From positions 1-51,039 of the forward strand of contig QXVZ01028915.1 of NCBI GenBank assembly GCA_008931825.1: a DNA stretch of 51,039 bases, given 5' to 3'. Both the position numbers and the translations under genes were made by a program. This DNA is from Phallusia fumigata. Its lineage: Eukaryota > Chordata > Ascidiacea > Phlebobranchia > Ascidiidae. The first letter of the stretch is position 1; every line of letters starts with the position of its first letter. Of this stretch, positions 33,578 to 45,504 are shown one piece after another. The notes beneath the pieces are model-generated. The model searched no databases, was not told where the DNA came from, and worked only from the letters and a program-made list of their open reading frames with translations.

Positions 33578-36568
33578 TGTTGGACTTTGTCGACGGTCAT
33601 GTTTTGTGACGTAACAAATCCACGATTAGTGCCAACGATTAAAAAAAAGCTGACATTTTAAGGTTAAATTGCGCATGGATATTCAGCAAGGACACGGAGT
33701 GCTAAAATTAAACCTTCCAACCTCGCTTTCACTTACAGAGTGATTGATTTATCCACGCCATATGGGGTCCGATTCGCGTGTAAATTCCAGCATGTCCTTT
33801 TTTTCCACAACCTCTTCCCCACGAAACGATTCCTGACAAAACTTTCTCTGCATTAGCTGGTTTGCCGTAACGTGGACAGGTGAGGGGTCCACCACTATCT
33901 CCCTGAAACAAGAACGCCAATCCGTTTTAAAAGATATGTTTGACTTTGGTATATTTCTTTTTGCACGCAACCGGTTAATCGCGCAGTTTATTTCGCAGGT
34001 TTGTCAACAGGTGAACTTTGCGATTTATTTTGTTGCAAAGCAAAGAAACCAGCAACCGTTTTGTACAACACACATGGGACTAAACACAATGAGCAAATTA
34101 CTAGCGAAATTTATGAATTGTATTCATTCAAATTTGTCTGGGGACCATTGAATTTAAAAGTTTGCTGCGCATTGTTAAAACAATATGAAACACCAGATGA
34201 ATTGAATATTTAGGCAACGCTGAACGGGTACACATCATAGTTGTTGTAATTTTGTTGGACATGTATAATAACTGTTTTGGGAAACACATGAAATACCTGG
34301 CACGAATCTTTGCTGCCATCCAGATAACCGGCGCAAAGCATGGTCGGCGTGAATTCGGCAGCGATATCCGAAGCCGAGTGATGCATGCCCTCACACTGAC
34401 TTTGGAGTAAAATCGGAACTTTTAGCGTCTGCAGAATATCTGGCTTCGTTCTTGGGTCGACAAATCCCCAACCTATAAAACGTTGCAGTAAAAAAATAGT
34501 TATTGACACAGCAGAAGAGGGGGCGAAAACAAGAGTTTAACACCTAACGTTGATCCTAACGCTGCGCAAACATCTATCACCCTGACTATTGATGAGTATC
34601 AGGTCAAATAAAGTTTTAATTTCCGGGTCAGTGGAGTTAAAATAAATCGAGTCTGAGAGTCGTGATTTTAATCATTAGTTATTTTGCATGTGTAATTCGT
34701 TACGAAAGGGATTCGCAGAAACGGTTTGGTGGTACGTTTTAACATTAGTATTCATTCCTTATATGATCGTATTATGTTGACTACAAATTTAAAGTTTAAA
34801 AGTATTTCTTTGTTTGGGTGTAAACAGTATATGTGGCTAACACATTTATCACAAAAACCACGTACAAGGCAAATTTGCACCAATTTCAAAAATCATACCA
34901 ACGACTTTGTGAAACATGCGGATTGATTTTAATTTTGATGTTACCTTGTTCAGTGTCCTCAAAACACTAAACAAATCAAAGAACGTACCGGAAATGGTGC
35001 AGGAAGTGTAGGGATAAGGATCTTCGTCAAAGCGAGGCAAGCAAGCTGGTACAACGTATTCATTAAACTCGAAGGGACGGTCGGTCTCTGAAAAGAGAAA
35101 ATAAATTTTGCTTTAAAATGACTGACGTTTTACTCTTTTACAGTTCGCTTACCAAGCATAGCGATATCGTTTTCTAATGTTTGCATGCCAAAGTCGGGGT
35201 GAATGACCACCCGAGCAGCGAAGCGAACTTGTTCCTTTGTATCCGGCCTGCTGGTGGAGTGATCTCCCGCCACGAGCCGATAAACTTTGCGTGCGTTGGG
35301 ATTTATGGCGCTGTAAAAGAACGGTGGGTGGCCTTTAGTTTTGCGGTCGGGGCAAAGTGGAAGTTGTTTTACGGAATGAAGATGCATGGTGGCGCTTTTC
35401 AGATTGTTACATTTAAAATCTACAACCAACAAAAAAGTCAAGGGCGTTTTACATGGAACGGTTGTCAGTATTTTTGTCGCTGCTAAGATTTCTGTCAAGA
35501 TTGGTTAGTTTACTAGTTAGCTAATGTTATTTTGCACAATAAAAATGAATTGATTAAAACAGATCAAAGTGCCGGGCTGACCAAGCAGATAACAGGTTGG
35601 GTATATGTGTTAAGGTCAAGTGTTAGCAGAAAGTGTTCGTGAAAATAAATCTAAATCTTATTTTGCGCAAAGGAAAACAAAATGCAAGTTTCTACCAGCA
35701 TCGATAACTAGTTAGCATCTAAGTACAAATTAAGCAGCATAGCATTAGGGAACAGGAAATGTTTTGAATGTTTTGTACCATGCGCTGCATGTGTTGTTAA
35801 ATCTTATTTCCATTTTGTTTTTTGCGGTCATTTGTCCGGCGTTTAAATAACCAAAAAGCTTATTTATCATGTTTACATGTATTTAAAAACACATACTTTT
35901 ACCAAGTCTATGCGTTATTTCATGAATAAAAGTTTAGGCCTAGTAACAAATCTATGTCCATTTTACACCAGTAATGTGTTTAAAACGCTGAAATACATAA
36001 ACAAAACAAATCCCGAAAGTGGCGAAACTAAACTTAATATTTCTTATCTGGGCCCAGTAAGATCTAGACTTACATTAAAATCAATCTCCTTGGTATATGG
36101 TTTATCTATTTTAAAGGCTCCTAAAAAGCTAAATTATTTCGGTTTGTAATAAATGATCATAATTTCATTACCTTGCAATAACGCAGTGAGCAGCTGTCAG
36201 GACCCAACTTCTATGAATAATGGTCGCTCCGCACTTTCTTATTCTGCAACAAATACACAGGATGCAATTGGGCTGGGACTAAGAAATTGCCACAAATTTT
36301 GTCATGTATTGCACTCACTCGTTTTCATACAAGTTTATTTGCCATGGAACTTCTCCGTACTGCGCTGTTTCTCCGTTAAAAATCCGAGCAAACCTGGCGT
36401 TTTCAAGTGCTGGTCTAGTTCCACAAAGTACCTGAGCGTCTAACAATGTAACAAAACGTTAAGAAAATTATATCCTAACTAATGCGCAAAAAGTAACTTA
36501 CCGACATTGATAAATAACAAAAACAAGGCTGAAGCACCACAAACAAAAGTTACGAAAAAGCTAGACAT
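31302..36568 (-). CDS. secreted trypsin-like serine protease with C-terminal CUB domain
   Basis: Exons, 5' to 3': 36568-36502, 36439-36319, 36243-36172, 35310-35153, 35087-34989, 34472-34297, 33902-33737, then CUB exons 33431-33292, 32969-32831, 32680-32541 (left copies 32192-32053, 31730-31592, 31441-31302). All are in phase, giving 425 residues with one CUB. A hydrophobic signal peptide covers residues 1-22. Activation is at R41 before IFNG, an unusual start compared with IVGG. The triad is H82 (LTAAHC), D135 (ENDIAML) and S234 (GDSGGPL). DSC before the GDSG motif gives Asp at the S1 base, so cleavage after Arg/Lys is expected. The CUB domain from C297 has four Cys, an SPG-(x)4-EYP motif, DDCKYDY and an FRSDN--T--GF end. 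Ascidian acrosin and ovochymases have related trypsin-CUB layouts, so a sperm or egg-coat role is possible but unproven. Confidence 0.92.
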
Positions 36569-38299
36569 GTTTGAAAGCGTTTGGTTTTCGCAGGCGGAAA
36601 ATATTCTGTATCTTGCAGTAAGTTGTTCTTCTAACGCGGTCTCGTGCGTCTATATGTCTCATTCGAAGTGTTCCAATGATTTAAACCTCTAAGTTTAAAC
36701 TTAACAAGGGGACCAGGAAGTTACGTATGCCCAAGATTACGCCTTGTCACGCATTCAAAGAGTGACACATCGCGCGGTGAGTCATCAAAGAAATCATCAA
36801 GTAATTCTGTTGCAGTCACTTAAGTGACGCAACAGTCGTGCAGTGAGATGCTTAGTGAATTTTCCAAAAGTGGATACAACCTCGTTTGTTGCTCCTCAGA
36901 AACATCGGCAATAACGAAAGCTGACCGCAATTGCCATCAAAGGTCCTGCAACGAGCCATTAGTGATTTCCTTAAAACCAAAGCGCCAGAAAAAGCTTCCG
37001 GTTCGAAGTTTCGTTTCAATGCCATAAATTGCAACCAGGACTGTGCCGTTTCATTTCGAATTGAAACGTGGTGAAGAACTTTACGCTAAACCAGGCTTGC
37101 ACCAGTTTGGGCTCGCAAAAGATAACAAAAACATGGACATGTGGTGTACCATGCAGGCCTACTTATGGTTTGGGGTTATAGAGGAATTTTTACACAAAAA
37201 CGATCAGTATTTTTTCTTAAAGCTGGAGGTGTATGTGTAGATTGTCATTTCGCCTCTTGGCCGATTGTAAAAAACAAGATATTTTGCCCATTTTAAAACT
37301 AGTTTGACTTTTAAGGACGACAATATTAAAAATTCGGGTCACACAGCAGTTTAGTTATATCTGTAATTATAAGTGAACTAAAGTAAATGCCGGAAAACTG
37401 AAAAGACAAAACTTAAAAACTTGCTACACCACCTTTCCTGCCATGGAATTTCAAATAAAACACGTTTTTGATCGAAATCGTTTGAATTTATTTTCTGTCG
37501 TTTTCTACTTCTGAAAGCATCAACAAACCGGGCGAATAAAGACAACACAATAATACTGGTCACTACGGGGCGCTGTAGATAATCTATTTGCAGGAAACGA
37601 TTGTAATCGAATCGAACTTTGTTTTAGTGGAAGTGCGTTAGTTTGTTTTGTTGTTACACGGTTTGTTTAATTGACGTTGACAGTTATACTTGATTTGCTT
37701 ATTTAACAATGTTGTCGCAAAACTTCTCTTCACTGATTTAATAATTTGTTGTTAAGTTAGCAAAATAATCTGCGACCTCTTACAATCGCGTCAAAATAAA
37801 TAATGTAGAATTAAACGGTGACTGGGTAACTATTTGCATGTTTGTGAAGGCACAGGTAGTTTTATTTTTTCTTCACAGTTGTAAATAATTTTAGTTCTAA
37901 AAGTAATTTGTGCATTCATGTTTTACAAAATTGCTTACAAATCTATATTAGTGCATCTAAAAATATATGCAAGACCTAATTTTACACCAGATTAGTAAAA
38001 CGACCTTGAGCTACTAATACGGTAAAATAGGTTTCTATAACTTTGGCATACTGCTTTTTCATGTCATCCAAAATTGTTCTCCAAAGCTACTCTGTTAAAC
38101 AGCACCATTGAATCAATGCAATTAATGCATTTAAATACTCGCTTGTTTGGTTCATAGCATAATATGGTAAAAACTTATTGATAGAAACCATGCACAATAA
38201 ACTATGAAGAACATGTTTTTAAATGGTCATTAACCGAAGATTTTTATGTTTGCAGGTATAGTTTGCTCATCTGCACTGGACACATTTGTGTTCAGCAGT
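36569..38299. other. intergenic region between divergent genes
   Basis: About 1.7 kb between the start of the trypsin-CUB protease (-) and SNRK (+). It probably holds both promoters and 5' untranslated exons. The plus-strand frame at 37043-37240 has no recognisable domain. A likely acceptor (tttgcag) at about 38257 suggests that the SNRK start exon begins there, with an upstream non-coding exon or a trans-spliced leader. Confidence 0.5.
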
Positions 38300-41200
38300 A
38301 TGTGGCAACAATCTGAACATCGCAAAATTGCCGAGTCATATGAGTTAAAGAAAACATTAGGTCGTGGCCATTTTGCTGTGGTCAAGTTGGCCCACCATGT
38401 GTTTTCTGGGGAAAAAGTGGCAGTTAAGGTTATTGACAAAACAAAGATGGACCGTATCTCAGCAGACCATCTTCATCACGAAGTTACTTGTATGAAGTTG
38501 GTGCAGCATCCTAATGTTGTAAGCAACCGATTAAATTTCAGTTTAAAAAATTTTATATCAGTGTTGTAGCCTCAATAATTAAAATTCATGTTATATAGTG
38601 GAAACGTTAAAACAAACTTAAAAAAAAATATCTTGTATGTACAATTGTCACTTGTGTTGCAGGTTCGATTGTACCAAGTCATTGAAACCTCCAGCAAACT
38701 TTATCTCATTCTTGAGTTGGGAGATGGAGGTGACATGTTTGATTACATCATGAGACATGACAAGGGTCTACATGAAGACCAAGCAAAGGAATATTTTGCC
38801 CAGGTAATATATCATATTTTTACAATATTTAGTAAAATTAAATGCTCCAAATATTACATATGTTATTGTTGCAACTTTGCAAAGGCTATCCTTTGTATAT
38901 GATTTGTGTTTGCAGCCTTGAGTGAACATTTTGGGGTTGTGCTAATGGGTATTGCAGTACAGCAGGTTTGACCTTTGATAGCTAGGCATTTAACATCTGA
39001 GGAAAATGTTGCTTTACCGCTGTTGAATGTCAAGGTAGCTGTAATGTCATTGCTAGATCGATCGTACAACCCTTTGCAAAAGCACAGACAAAAATCTTTA
39101 AGAATACATACAGTCTAAAAAAATATGTTGTTTTTTTAAAATTACTGATGGAACTACAATAATACACAGTCGAGGGTGAAAATAGCATTGGGTGGCTGCT
39201 TTCTTCCATACAATGTTTGTGAATTATTCTTGGAAACAATTCTGGTTGGAATGTATTACCCACAGGATGTTGAAATGTGATCCATGTCACCCAACTTTTT
39301 GAAACAGATTTCAGAACATTACCAAATGTCCTGTACGGGTTTCATGTTCCAAATATGTGACCCTTTGTTAAATGTTGTTTTTAAACCATAACAATAGCTG
39401 TAACAAGAGCAAGTAGTGCATGTTATAACATTTCTTTTGTATGCTGTGTGGACCAAAATTTGACATACAATGGTGCTCACAGGTCAATCCATTTTAATTG
39501 ACAGAATTCTAACAGGTTTTAAGGTTGTTAGTGGGACTTGGGATTGTTTACTCTAATGACATGCATATTATTTTACACATAATTTTTACTTCACATAATT
39601 TAAAATGCCCAGTTTCACAAATCTGTTGGAACCAGTTACAAAAATTAGATTGCAAATGTTATCAGACTTGATTTGCCAGTCATAATGCCAATGTTAAACC
39701 CAATGAACTTCCCGTGTGGGACGTATCTCACAACATTTTGATTAGGACATCCTATTTGGGTTGTGGCGGCACAACACAATTACTGCATTGCCTAGTTGCG
39801 TAAACATGTATACCTGATTGTTTGTTAAAAGTTTTTAACCCAGCCCTAATTTTATCAAACCTTTTTACATGACTTATGTTGAAGTATTGTTTTTGTTTAT
39901 CCAGCAGCAAACTATCAAATGTTTTTACTTGAAGAAATTACAGAATACTTTTTTCAGATTGTCAGTGCAATAGCGTACTGCCACAAACTGCATGTTGTCC
40001 ATCGGGACCTCAAGCCAGAAAATGTTGTTTTCTTCGAAAGTCAAGGCCTCGTGAAATTGACTGATTTCGGCTTCAGCAATCATTATAGGCCTGGTGAAAA
40101 GCTTTCAACCTCTTGTGGTTCACTTGCTTACTCTGCACCTGAAATTTTGCTTGGTGAAGAGTATGATGCCCCTGCTGTTGATGTTTGGAGTCTGGGTAAG
40201 TTTGAAATATTTTGCTCAGTTAAAACTTTGATCATGCATTTGTTATAAAGTTGTTGGCACAATTCCTATTTGTTAAAAACTGTATGCAAATGAAGAATAA
40301 TTTTTTAGAACTACCTGTGGTAGCTGGTTTACATAACATTACATAAACATGCTTTATGTGAAACATTCTTTTACTATTATCAATCGATAGTGTCTGTATA
40401 TTTATAGTAACACAAACCTTTTTAGGTGTAATATTGTACATGCTTGTGTGTGGTGTTGCCCCATTCAATGAAGCAAATGACAGTGAAACCCTTATTAATA
40501 TAATGGATTGCCGCTACACAGTACTTGACCATGTCAGTGAACAATGTGAAGATCTGATTAAGCGTATGATTATACGGTAAGCTATTTAAGAGAACACCCA
40601 GTGGTATATAAATGTTAACTCCTTGCCTCCTGGCTTAGTATCAAGGGATCAATATAACACCAATAGAAAGCAATTGATTGACTTGACCTTTTCAATGACT
40701 GCAAATGTGATAAGTTGGTTGATGTTTGACTTTGGTAAATAAATAATGCAACAACCATATATATATAGCAGACTATGCAACAATTGAATTTTGTAATGTG
40801 AATTAGTAATCAGTGCAGGCTGTCACAAATTCTACAACCGAAACTAAACAGCTGCTATAATTTGAGGATGTAGTTATATTGATTATTCAATGGGATTTAA
40901 ATGTTTACAATTGCATCTTGCAGTATTACAAGCAGTAAAGTGTATAGTACTGGTTTGATGGTAATATAATTTGAAATTGACTTTATACTGCAGTGAACCT
41001 TCCCATCGTATGAGTTTGGATGATATTGTCAACCACCCATGGTTAACAGGGGCCAAGTCACTGGGAAGAGCTCGAAGGAACTCCATTCCAATGCTTACCA
41101 GAAATAACATTCCTTCTGATGTGCATAGAGAGATCCTGGAGATCATGGTCAATGGTAATTATTTTTGATGTCTGTGGTACCAGGCCAGAATATATGACTG

Positions 41201-43614
41201 TCAATCTTAGATGTGGTAATAATTGTTTGGAAGCAGGAAATACTTTGTGTACGCTCTTTAATTTTTAGCTGTAATAGTTTTTTAGGCTGCACACTTGCAA
41301 AGAATATTTGCCCAACCATAAAAAAGTCTTGACTCAAAAAGACAGACAGTTTGCATGTGTTACTTTGAATAATTTTCCTCCATTGAAATTGATTGAAAGT
41401 TACTTTTTGGCTACTATTTACTAATTTCACTGCATTGTTTAATTGTTTTTAATCAAACTACATTGCTGAAATTTTTTGCAACTGACTCTTCCATCACTAT
41501 GTTTTTAAGCTGAACTTGCTGAAGAGGACGAAATACTCACAGCACTTACAGAGGATCGGTATGATCACATCACTTCAACATACTTCTTGCTAGCTGAGAG
41601 AAGTGTTGTACAGCAAACCAACAACAAAGAAAATCAAAGTAGTGATGAAGAAGAATTGTCAGATGACAACGAATCTTTCGGCCGCTTTCAAACTTCCGAC
41701 TCTAGGCCTGTGACGAATCGCTTGAGACCCATGTACCCAGATGCACGTGCAAGCAACATGCAGCCTGTGACTTTGTCTGTTTCACCGCCATGCAACCAAG
41801 CTACACTCATACCGTCAACATCAGTTTCAGTGCCTGTGAATCCTGATCCTGCCAGACGCAGAACAAGAAGTTCAAGCTCTGAGGATTCAAACTCTTCCCT
41901 CTCTACCTCAATTGAACGCCGATCAAATCCTTCCTACATCCGTGAGCATCTAACAATTACCCCTCGTCATGGCTTCAGTGTCGTTCATGGAGGTATTGAC
42001 ACACTGATTGAGGAGGAGGAACGAAGCCGGTCACAGACCACGACTGATGATGAAGCAGATGCAGCAGATGATATTGCTAACATGGTCAATCCCAAACTAC
42101 TAGCTTCACAGTAAGTTGGAACATCATGGGAATNCCACTTTATGCTGATCAGTGGTGAGTCACATTAGGGATGGAATATTAAATAATATTATTATGTTGG
42201 AAAGGCGACTTGGTTGATTTCATACATTTTAGTTTATGTTTTATCTTGCAACATAGGGCGAGCGATGCGGCGTCGCAAGTCACAGAAATGTAGCAGTTCT
42301 GAAACAAGCGATGATGACAGCGAGAGCAGAAGAACCAGCAGCACAAATCTTAGCTCAACCGTCGGCCGTATGATGTTGCACCGCCACAGAGATTCGAGTG
42401 ATGACAAAGATGATGACCACACAGGTGGTGGGCCAGGTCCTGGAAATTTTCTTCCCAACACCAATGCACAAATGAACACTGACTGCCAAGACTCGACAGC
42501 TGCAGAAGAGGAGGAAAAGGAAAACTCAAAGTCATACAGTGATGCAAATACAGCTGGAAACACTAGAGCACATGTAATGAACAATGTTTGCCAACATCGA
42601 ACAGTGGGCAAAAAGCCATTGTGCCTCAATGATGGTAATCACAAAATAAACAATGTCTTTGGAGTGCGAAGTAAAAGTGCTGAATCGCATACCTCATCAT
42701 CCTACTCAATGTTCACAAGCAGCCGGAGCTGCAGCAGTGCTAGAAGCAGCTGCAGCAGTTTAAGTTCCAATCATCGCCTGCGCACCCTTGCCAAAAGAAA
42801 TGGAAGGCTGTCAATGAAAAATTCCAGCTCCACCAGATCAGATACTGGCCTTGTTTTAAGGTATCACAAGAACAATGTCTTGGTGAAGTGCCAATGCAGA
42901 AATCTTTCACAAACCTCAATATCCTCTTCATCTTCATCTCTTGTTATAAGCGATAACCTCCGAATTTCCAACAGCCTAAACTGTGTCAGCCCTCCAGGCT
43001 GTGACAATGGTGTTGACTCTGACAGTGGACTGCCAAGCTCCAGACATCATCGTTCCTGCTCACTGCCAAGACACAGTAAGCGAGTAAATAACTCACATTT
43101 AAAGAAGTCAAGACAGGATGAAGAAACATATGTGTATTCAACCCTACTCACTGAATCCAATGATGAAATCTCATGTGCAGGAGCTGGACCAGAATCACTA
43201 ACAGTCAAGCGGAGCAACTTAAGTCTTGCTTCCTCCACATGTAGTGGAAGCAAGTTCGTTGTTGACCCAGTGAATGAACTAGCCCCATCTCCTGCCTTAA
43301 CCCCGCTATCTGAAAACAGAGCACAGACTCTGGCCTTTGATTTTTCTGATATCTCGGTTGATTTGCCCACTAAAACAAAAGTTATCAAGCCTGTACTTAA
43401 CAACCTGGAAAGGACATTGAGAGTGCCCGCCACTTTGGAAGGCCCTGGTTTCAAAAAGCACCAAAACATTTTAACCAAACTTAACAACTTGAAACCAAAT
43501 GCAAGGCATGCATCACTTACTGAAGGTGGCGCTATGCTCGGCATTGGTCATGTAAAAGTAGAACACAAAATTGTTAGAAAGGTGAAGGCTAGAGAATGTT
43601 GTAAGGTAATGTGA
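38300..43614 (+). CDS. SNRK: SNF-related serine/threonine kinase (SNRK)
   Basis: AMPK-family kinase. Coding exons: 38300-38518, 38663-38803, 39958-40195, 40426-40576, 40994-41154, 41510-42110 and 42257-43614. The start MWQQ is chosen because the kinase domain begins a few residues later, as in human SNRK; an upstream in-frame ATG at 38246 spans an acceptor. Motifs: LGRGHFAVV (20-28), VAVK with K43, HRDLKPEN with D137, DFG 156-158, and the T-loop LSTSCGS with T171 at the LKB1 target position. A UBA-like region follows the kinase. The last exon opens with RRRKSQ and then [12 protein letters not shown], which matches vertebrate SNRK strikingly. The protein ends ARECCKVM; human SNRK, as I recall it, also ends with CC plus three residues. 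The exon 6 to exon 7 join is out of frame by one base across the N at 42134, so an exon is probably missing. Confidence 0.95.
38804..39957 (+). other. SNRK intron
   Basis: A 1.15 kb intron inside the kinase domain coding region. It holds no supported gene; a short minus-strand frame at 39030-39290 is not protein-like. Confidence 0.8.
42134..42134. other. single N contig join inside SNRK intron
   Basis: This N is not flanked by duplicated sequence, unlike the other joins in the window, so sequence may be missing here. It coincides with the only broken reading-frame junction of SNRK. Confidence 0.8.
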
Positions 43615-45504
43615 GGTGTTATTGTATTGCATGTGAATTGAATGGTACAACTCTAATTAGGGTTATGACTGATGGCTATACCCCATTTGATGTTCATCAG
43701 TGGTGGATCACATCTATAGGCGCTGACTTTGAAATTTTTTCGGTATGCTAAACTATATAACTTCATGAAATACCAAATATCTTTCTTGGCACTGAATGGG
43801 GTGATTGGGCCTGTTTACCATCATTTGTTTTGTTACATGTTAATTTGCATAGACTAATGGTGTTCTAACTTTGCCACTTTTGTTGGGCCTATAAACAAAA
43901 TGTTACTTACTGTACTACAGACCTACGTTTTGCCATAAAATTGATAAATCAACATCAGCTTAAGCAAACTTTTTTACTTTTCAGCTTCATAGCATTGTAA
44001 GTTTAAGAACATGTTAATATTCACATTTTTAATTTTCCTTGAACAAGTTTCCGATTTACTGATATAGAACTTGTTTTTGCCTATAATTTGTGTAAAAAAC
44101 TAAAAGGTAAAAAGCTATCTTTTTTAAGTTTAACTTCTCTAACTTTTTTGAATTTAATAAATATTACACAAATATATATTTTTTGTTTACTAGTGTGATA
44201 GGTTTGTTTGTAATGTAACAACCTGAATATATTAAGTGTTAGTTCATTGTTGTAGGGTTGATGTTAAATTTGTAGCAACTTGTCCTAGTCTACATATGGT
44301 AGTCAAGGTGGCCTGAAGTAGTGATCTAAATCAGTTCCAATTTGTTGTGTATTAGAGTATTATTCTTGCAACTTTTTTCCTTTCTCACCTTGTTTTATAT
44401 TCCATACCTCTTTACTGTGTAGATTTGTGTACAAACATTCATTCATGGTGTGAAGCATACTTTACAGACAAGTAACTCAATTTTAATGATTGAAATATGG
44501 TGACCGGATGGGGTTTGTGCACATAAATATATTTAATTATCATGTGATTAAACAATACCTATAACTTGGTTGTTTTGATATTTAGGTAAATAGATTTTGC
44601 ATGTTATCTTACCTGCCCGTATATATTTGAGAACAAGTTACCAGACCTGTTTCTTTGGGGCGCAAAATAATTTAAGATGTGCTTTGCTTGTGTCTAACCA
44701 ACAACGGTGTTGCAAGATTCAGTTAAAGTCGTACAAATCACATGCAGACAAACTGGTCTTTGCATGTATATTTTTAAACTATATAATACCAATAAAATAA
44801 TTGGTTTTGAATGTATGAGGTGTCTTGCATTTTTTGAGTATGCAACATGCATGATCATTCTAATACGCTGTACAGAATAAAACAATATATTAGTTGAACA
44901 TTTTTATGTGGCACATTCCCTGCAAATACTAACCCCAACCCTTGTCAATGCACATCTATGGCAAGGTTTTTACCCTAAAAGTTGCTTCTTTGTACATACA
45001 GATATATACAAAATCATCTCTTGGTGGTCTTGGTACATTTGTATTGCATTGAACAGTGTTCTTCACAATAGTGAAATATGTCGTCATCTCAAGAATTATT
45101 TAATACAAAATTGTGAATATATAATGCTTGTAGTTGATGTAGTTTTATGTAAAAAATGCATAGGCATTATAATAAGGCAAAATATGGATGATTAGAAGTA
45201 ACAAATGAGCAAAATATATGAAAGAAAGTTTTTAGGAAGCACCACAAAATAATGACAGGTCAACAAATGAATGCATATTGAAACATACAAGTGCAGGTAA
45301 AACAAACAAATCATTCTGTGTATGTTAAAATGATCATGGTCTTGGTTAAACCTGCCTATTTTAGCAGTCAGATGCTAGGCTGTTAAATGGTCAGTTTATA
45401 CAATCAAAAAGCTTTTAGTTTAAAAGTGTTTGCGTTCTGCTCAGTTTACCAAATTAAAAAGCGATTCAGGGTTTCAGACTTTGCTTTCGATTGTCTATGG
45501 TACC
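43615..45504. other. 3' region of SNRK and of the convergent DOK-like gene
   Basis: AT-rich non-coding sequence. Plus-strand AATAAA hexamers occur at 44791 and 44876, about 1.2 kb past the SNRK stop, and could end its 3' UTR. A segment at about 43684-43735 resembles one at 42137-42170 and may be a dispersed repeat. Confidence 0.55.
44876..44881 (+). promoter_or_regulatory. SNRK: candidate poly(A) signal AATAAA for SNRK
   Basis: Second of two AATAAA hexamers (44791 and 44876) after a long AT-rich 3' region. Either could serve. Confidence 0.35.

Noticed and set aside
42137..42157. Possible missing SNRK microexon ending at a gtgagt donor after the N
   Set aside because: The sequence resembles a segment in the SNRK 3' region (about 43684-43720), so it is more likely a dispersed repeat; it also does not resemble vertebrate SNRK.
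42234..42629. 131-codon minus-strand frame
   Set aside because: Antisense shadow of the last SNRK coding exon.
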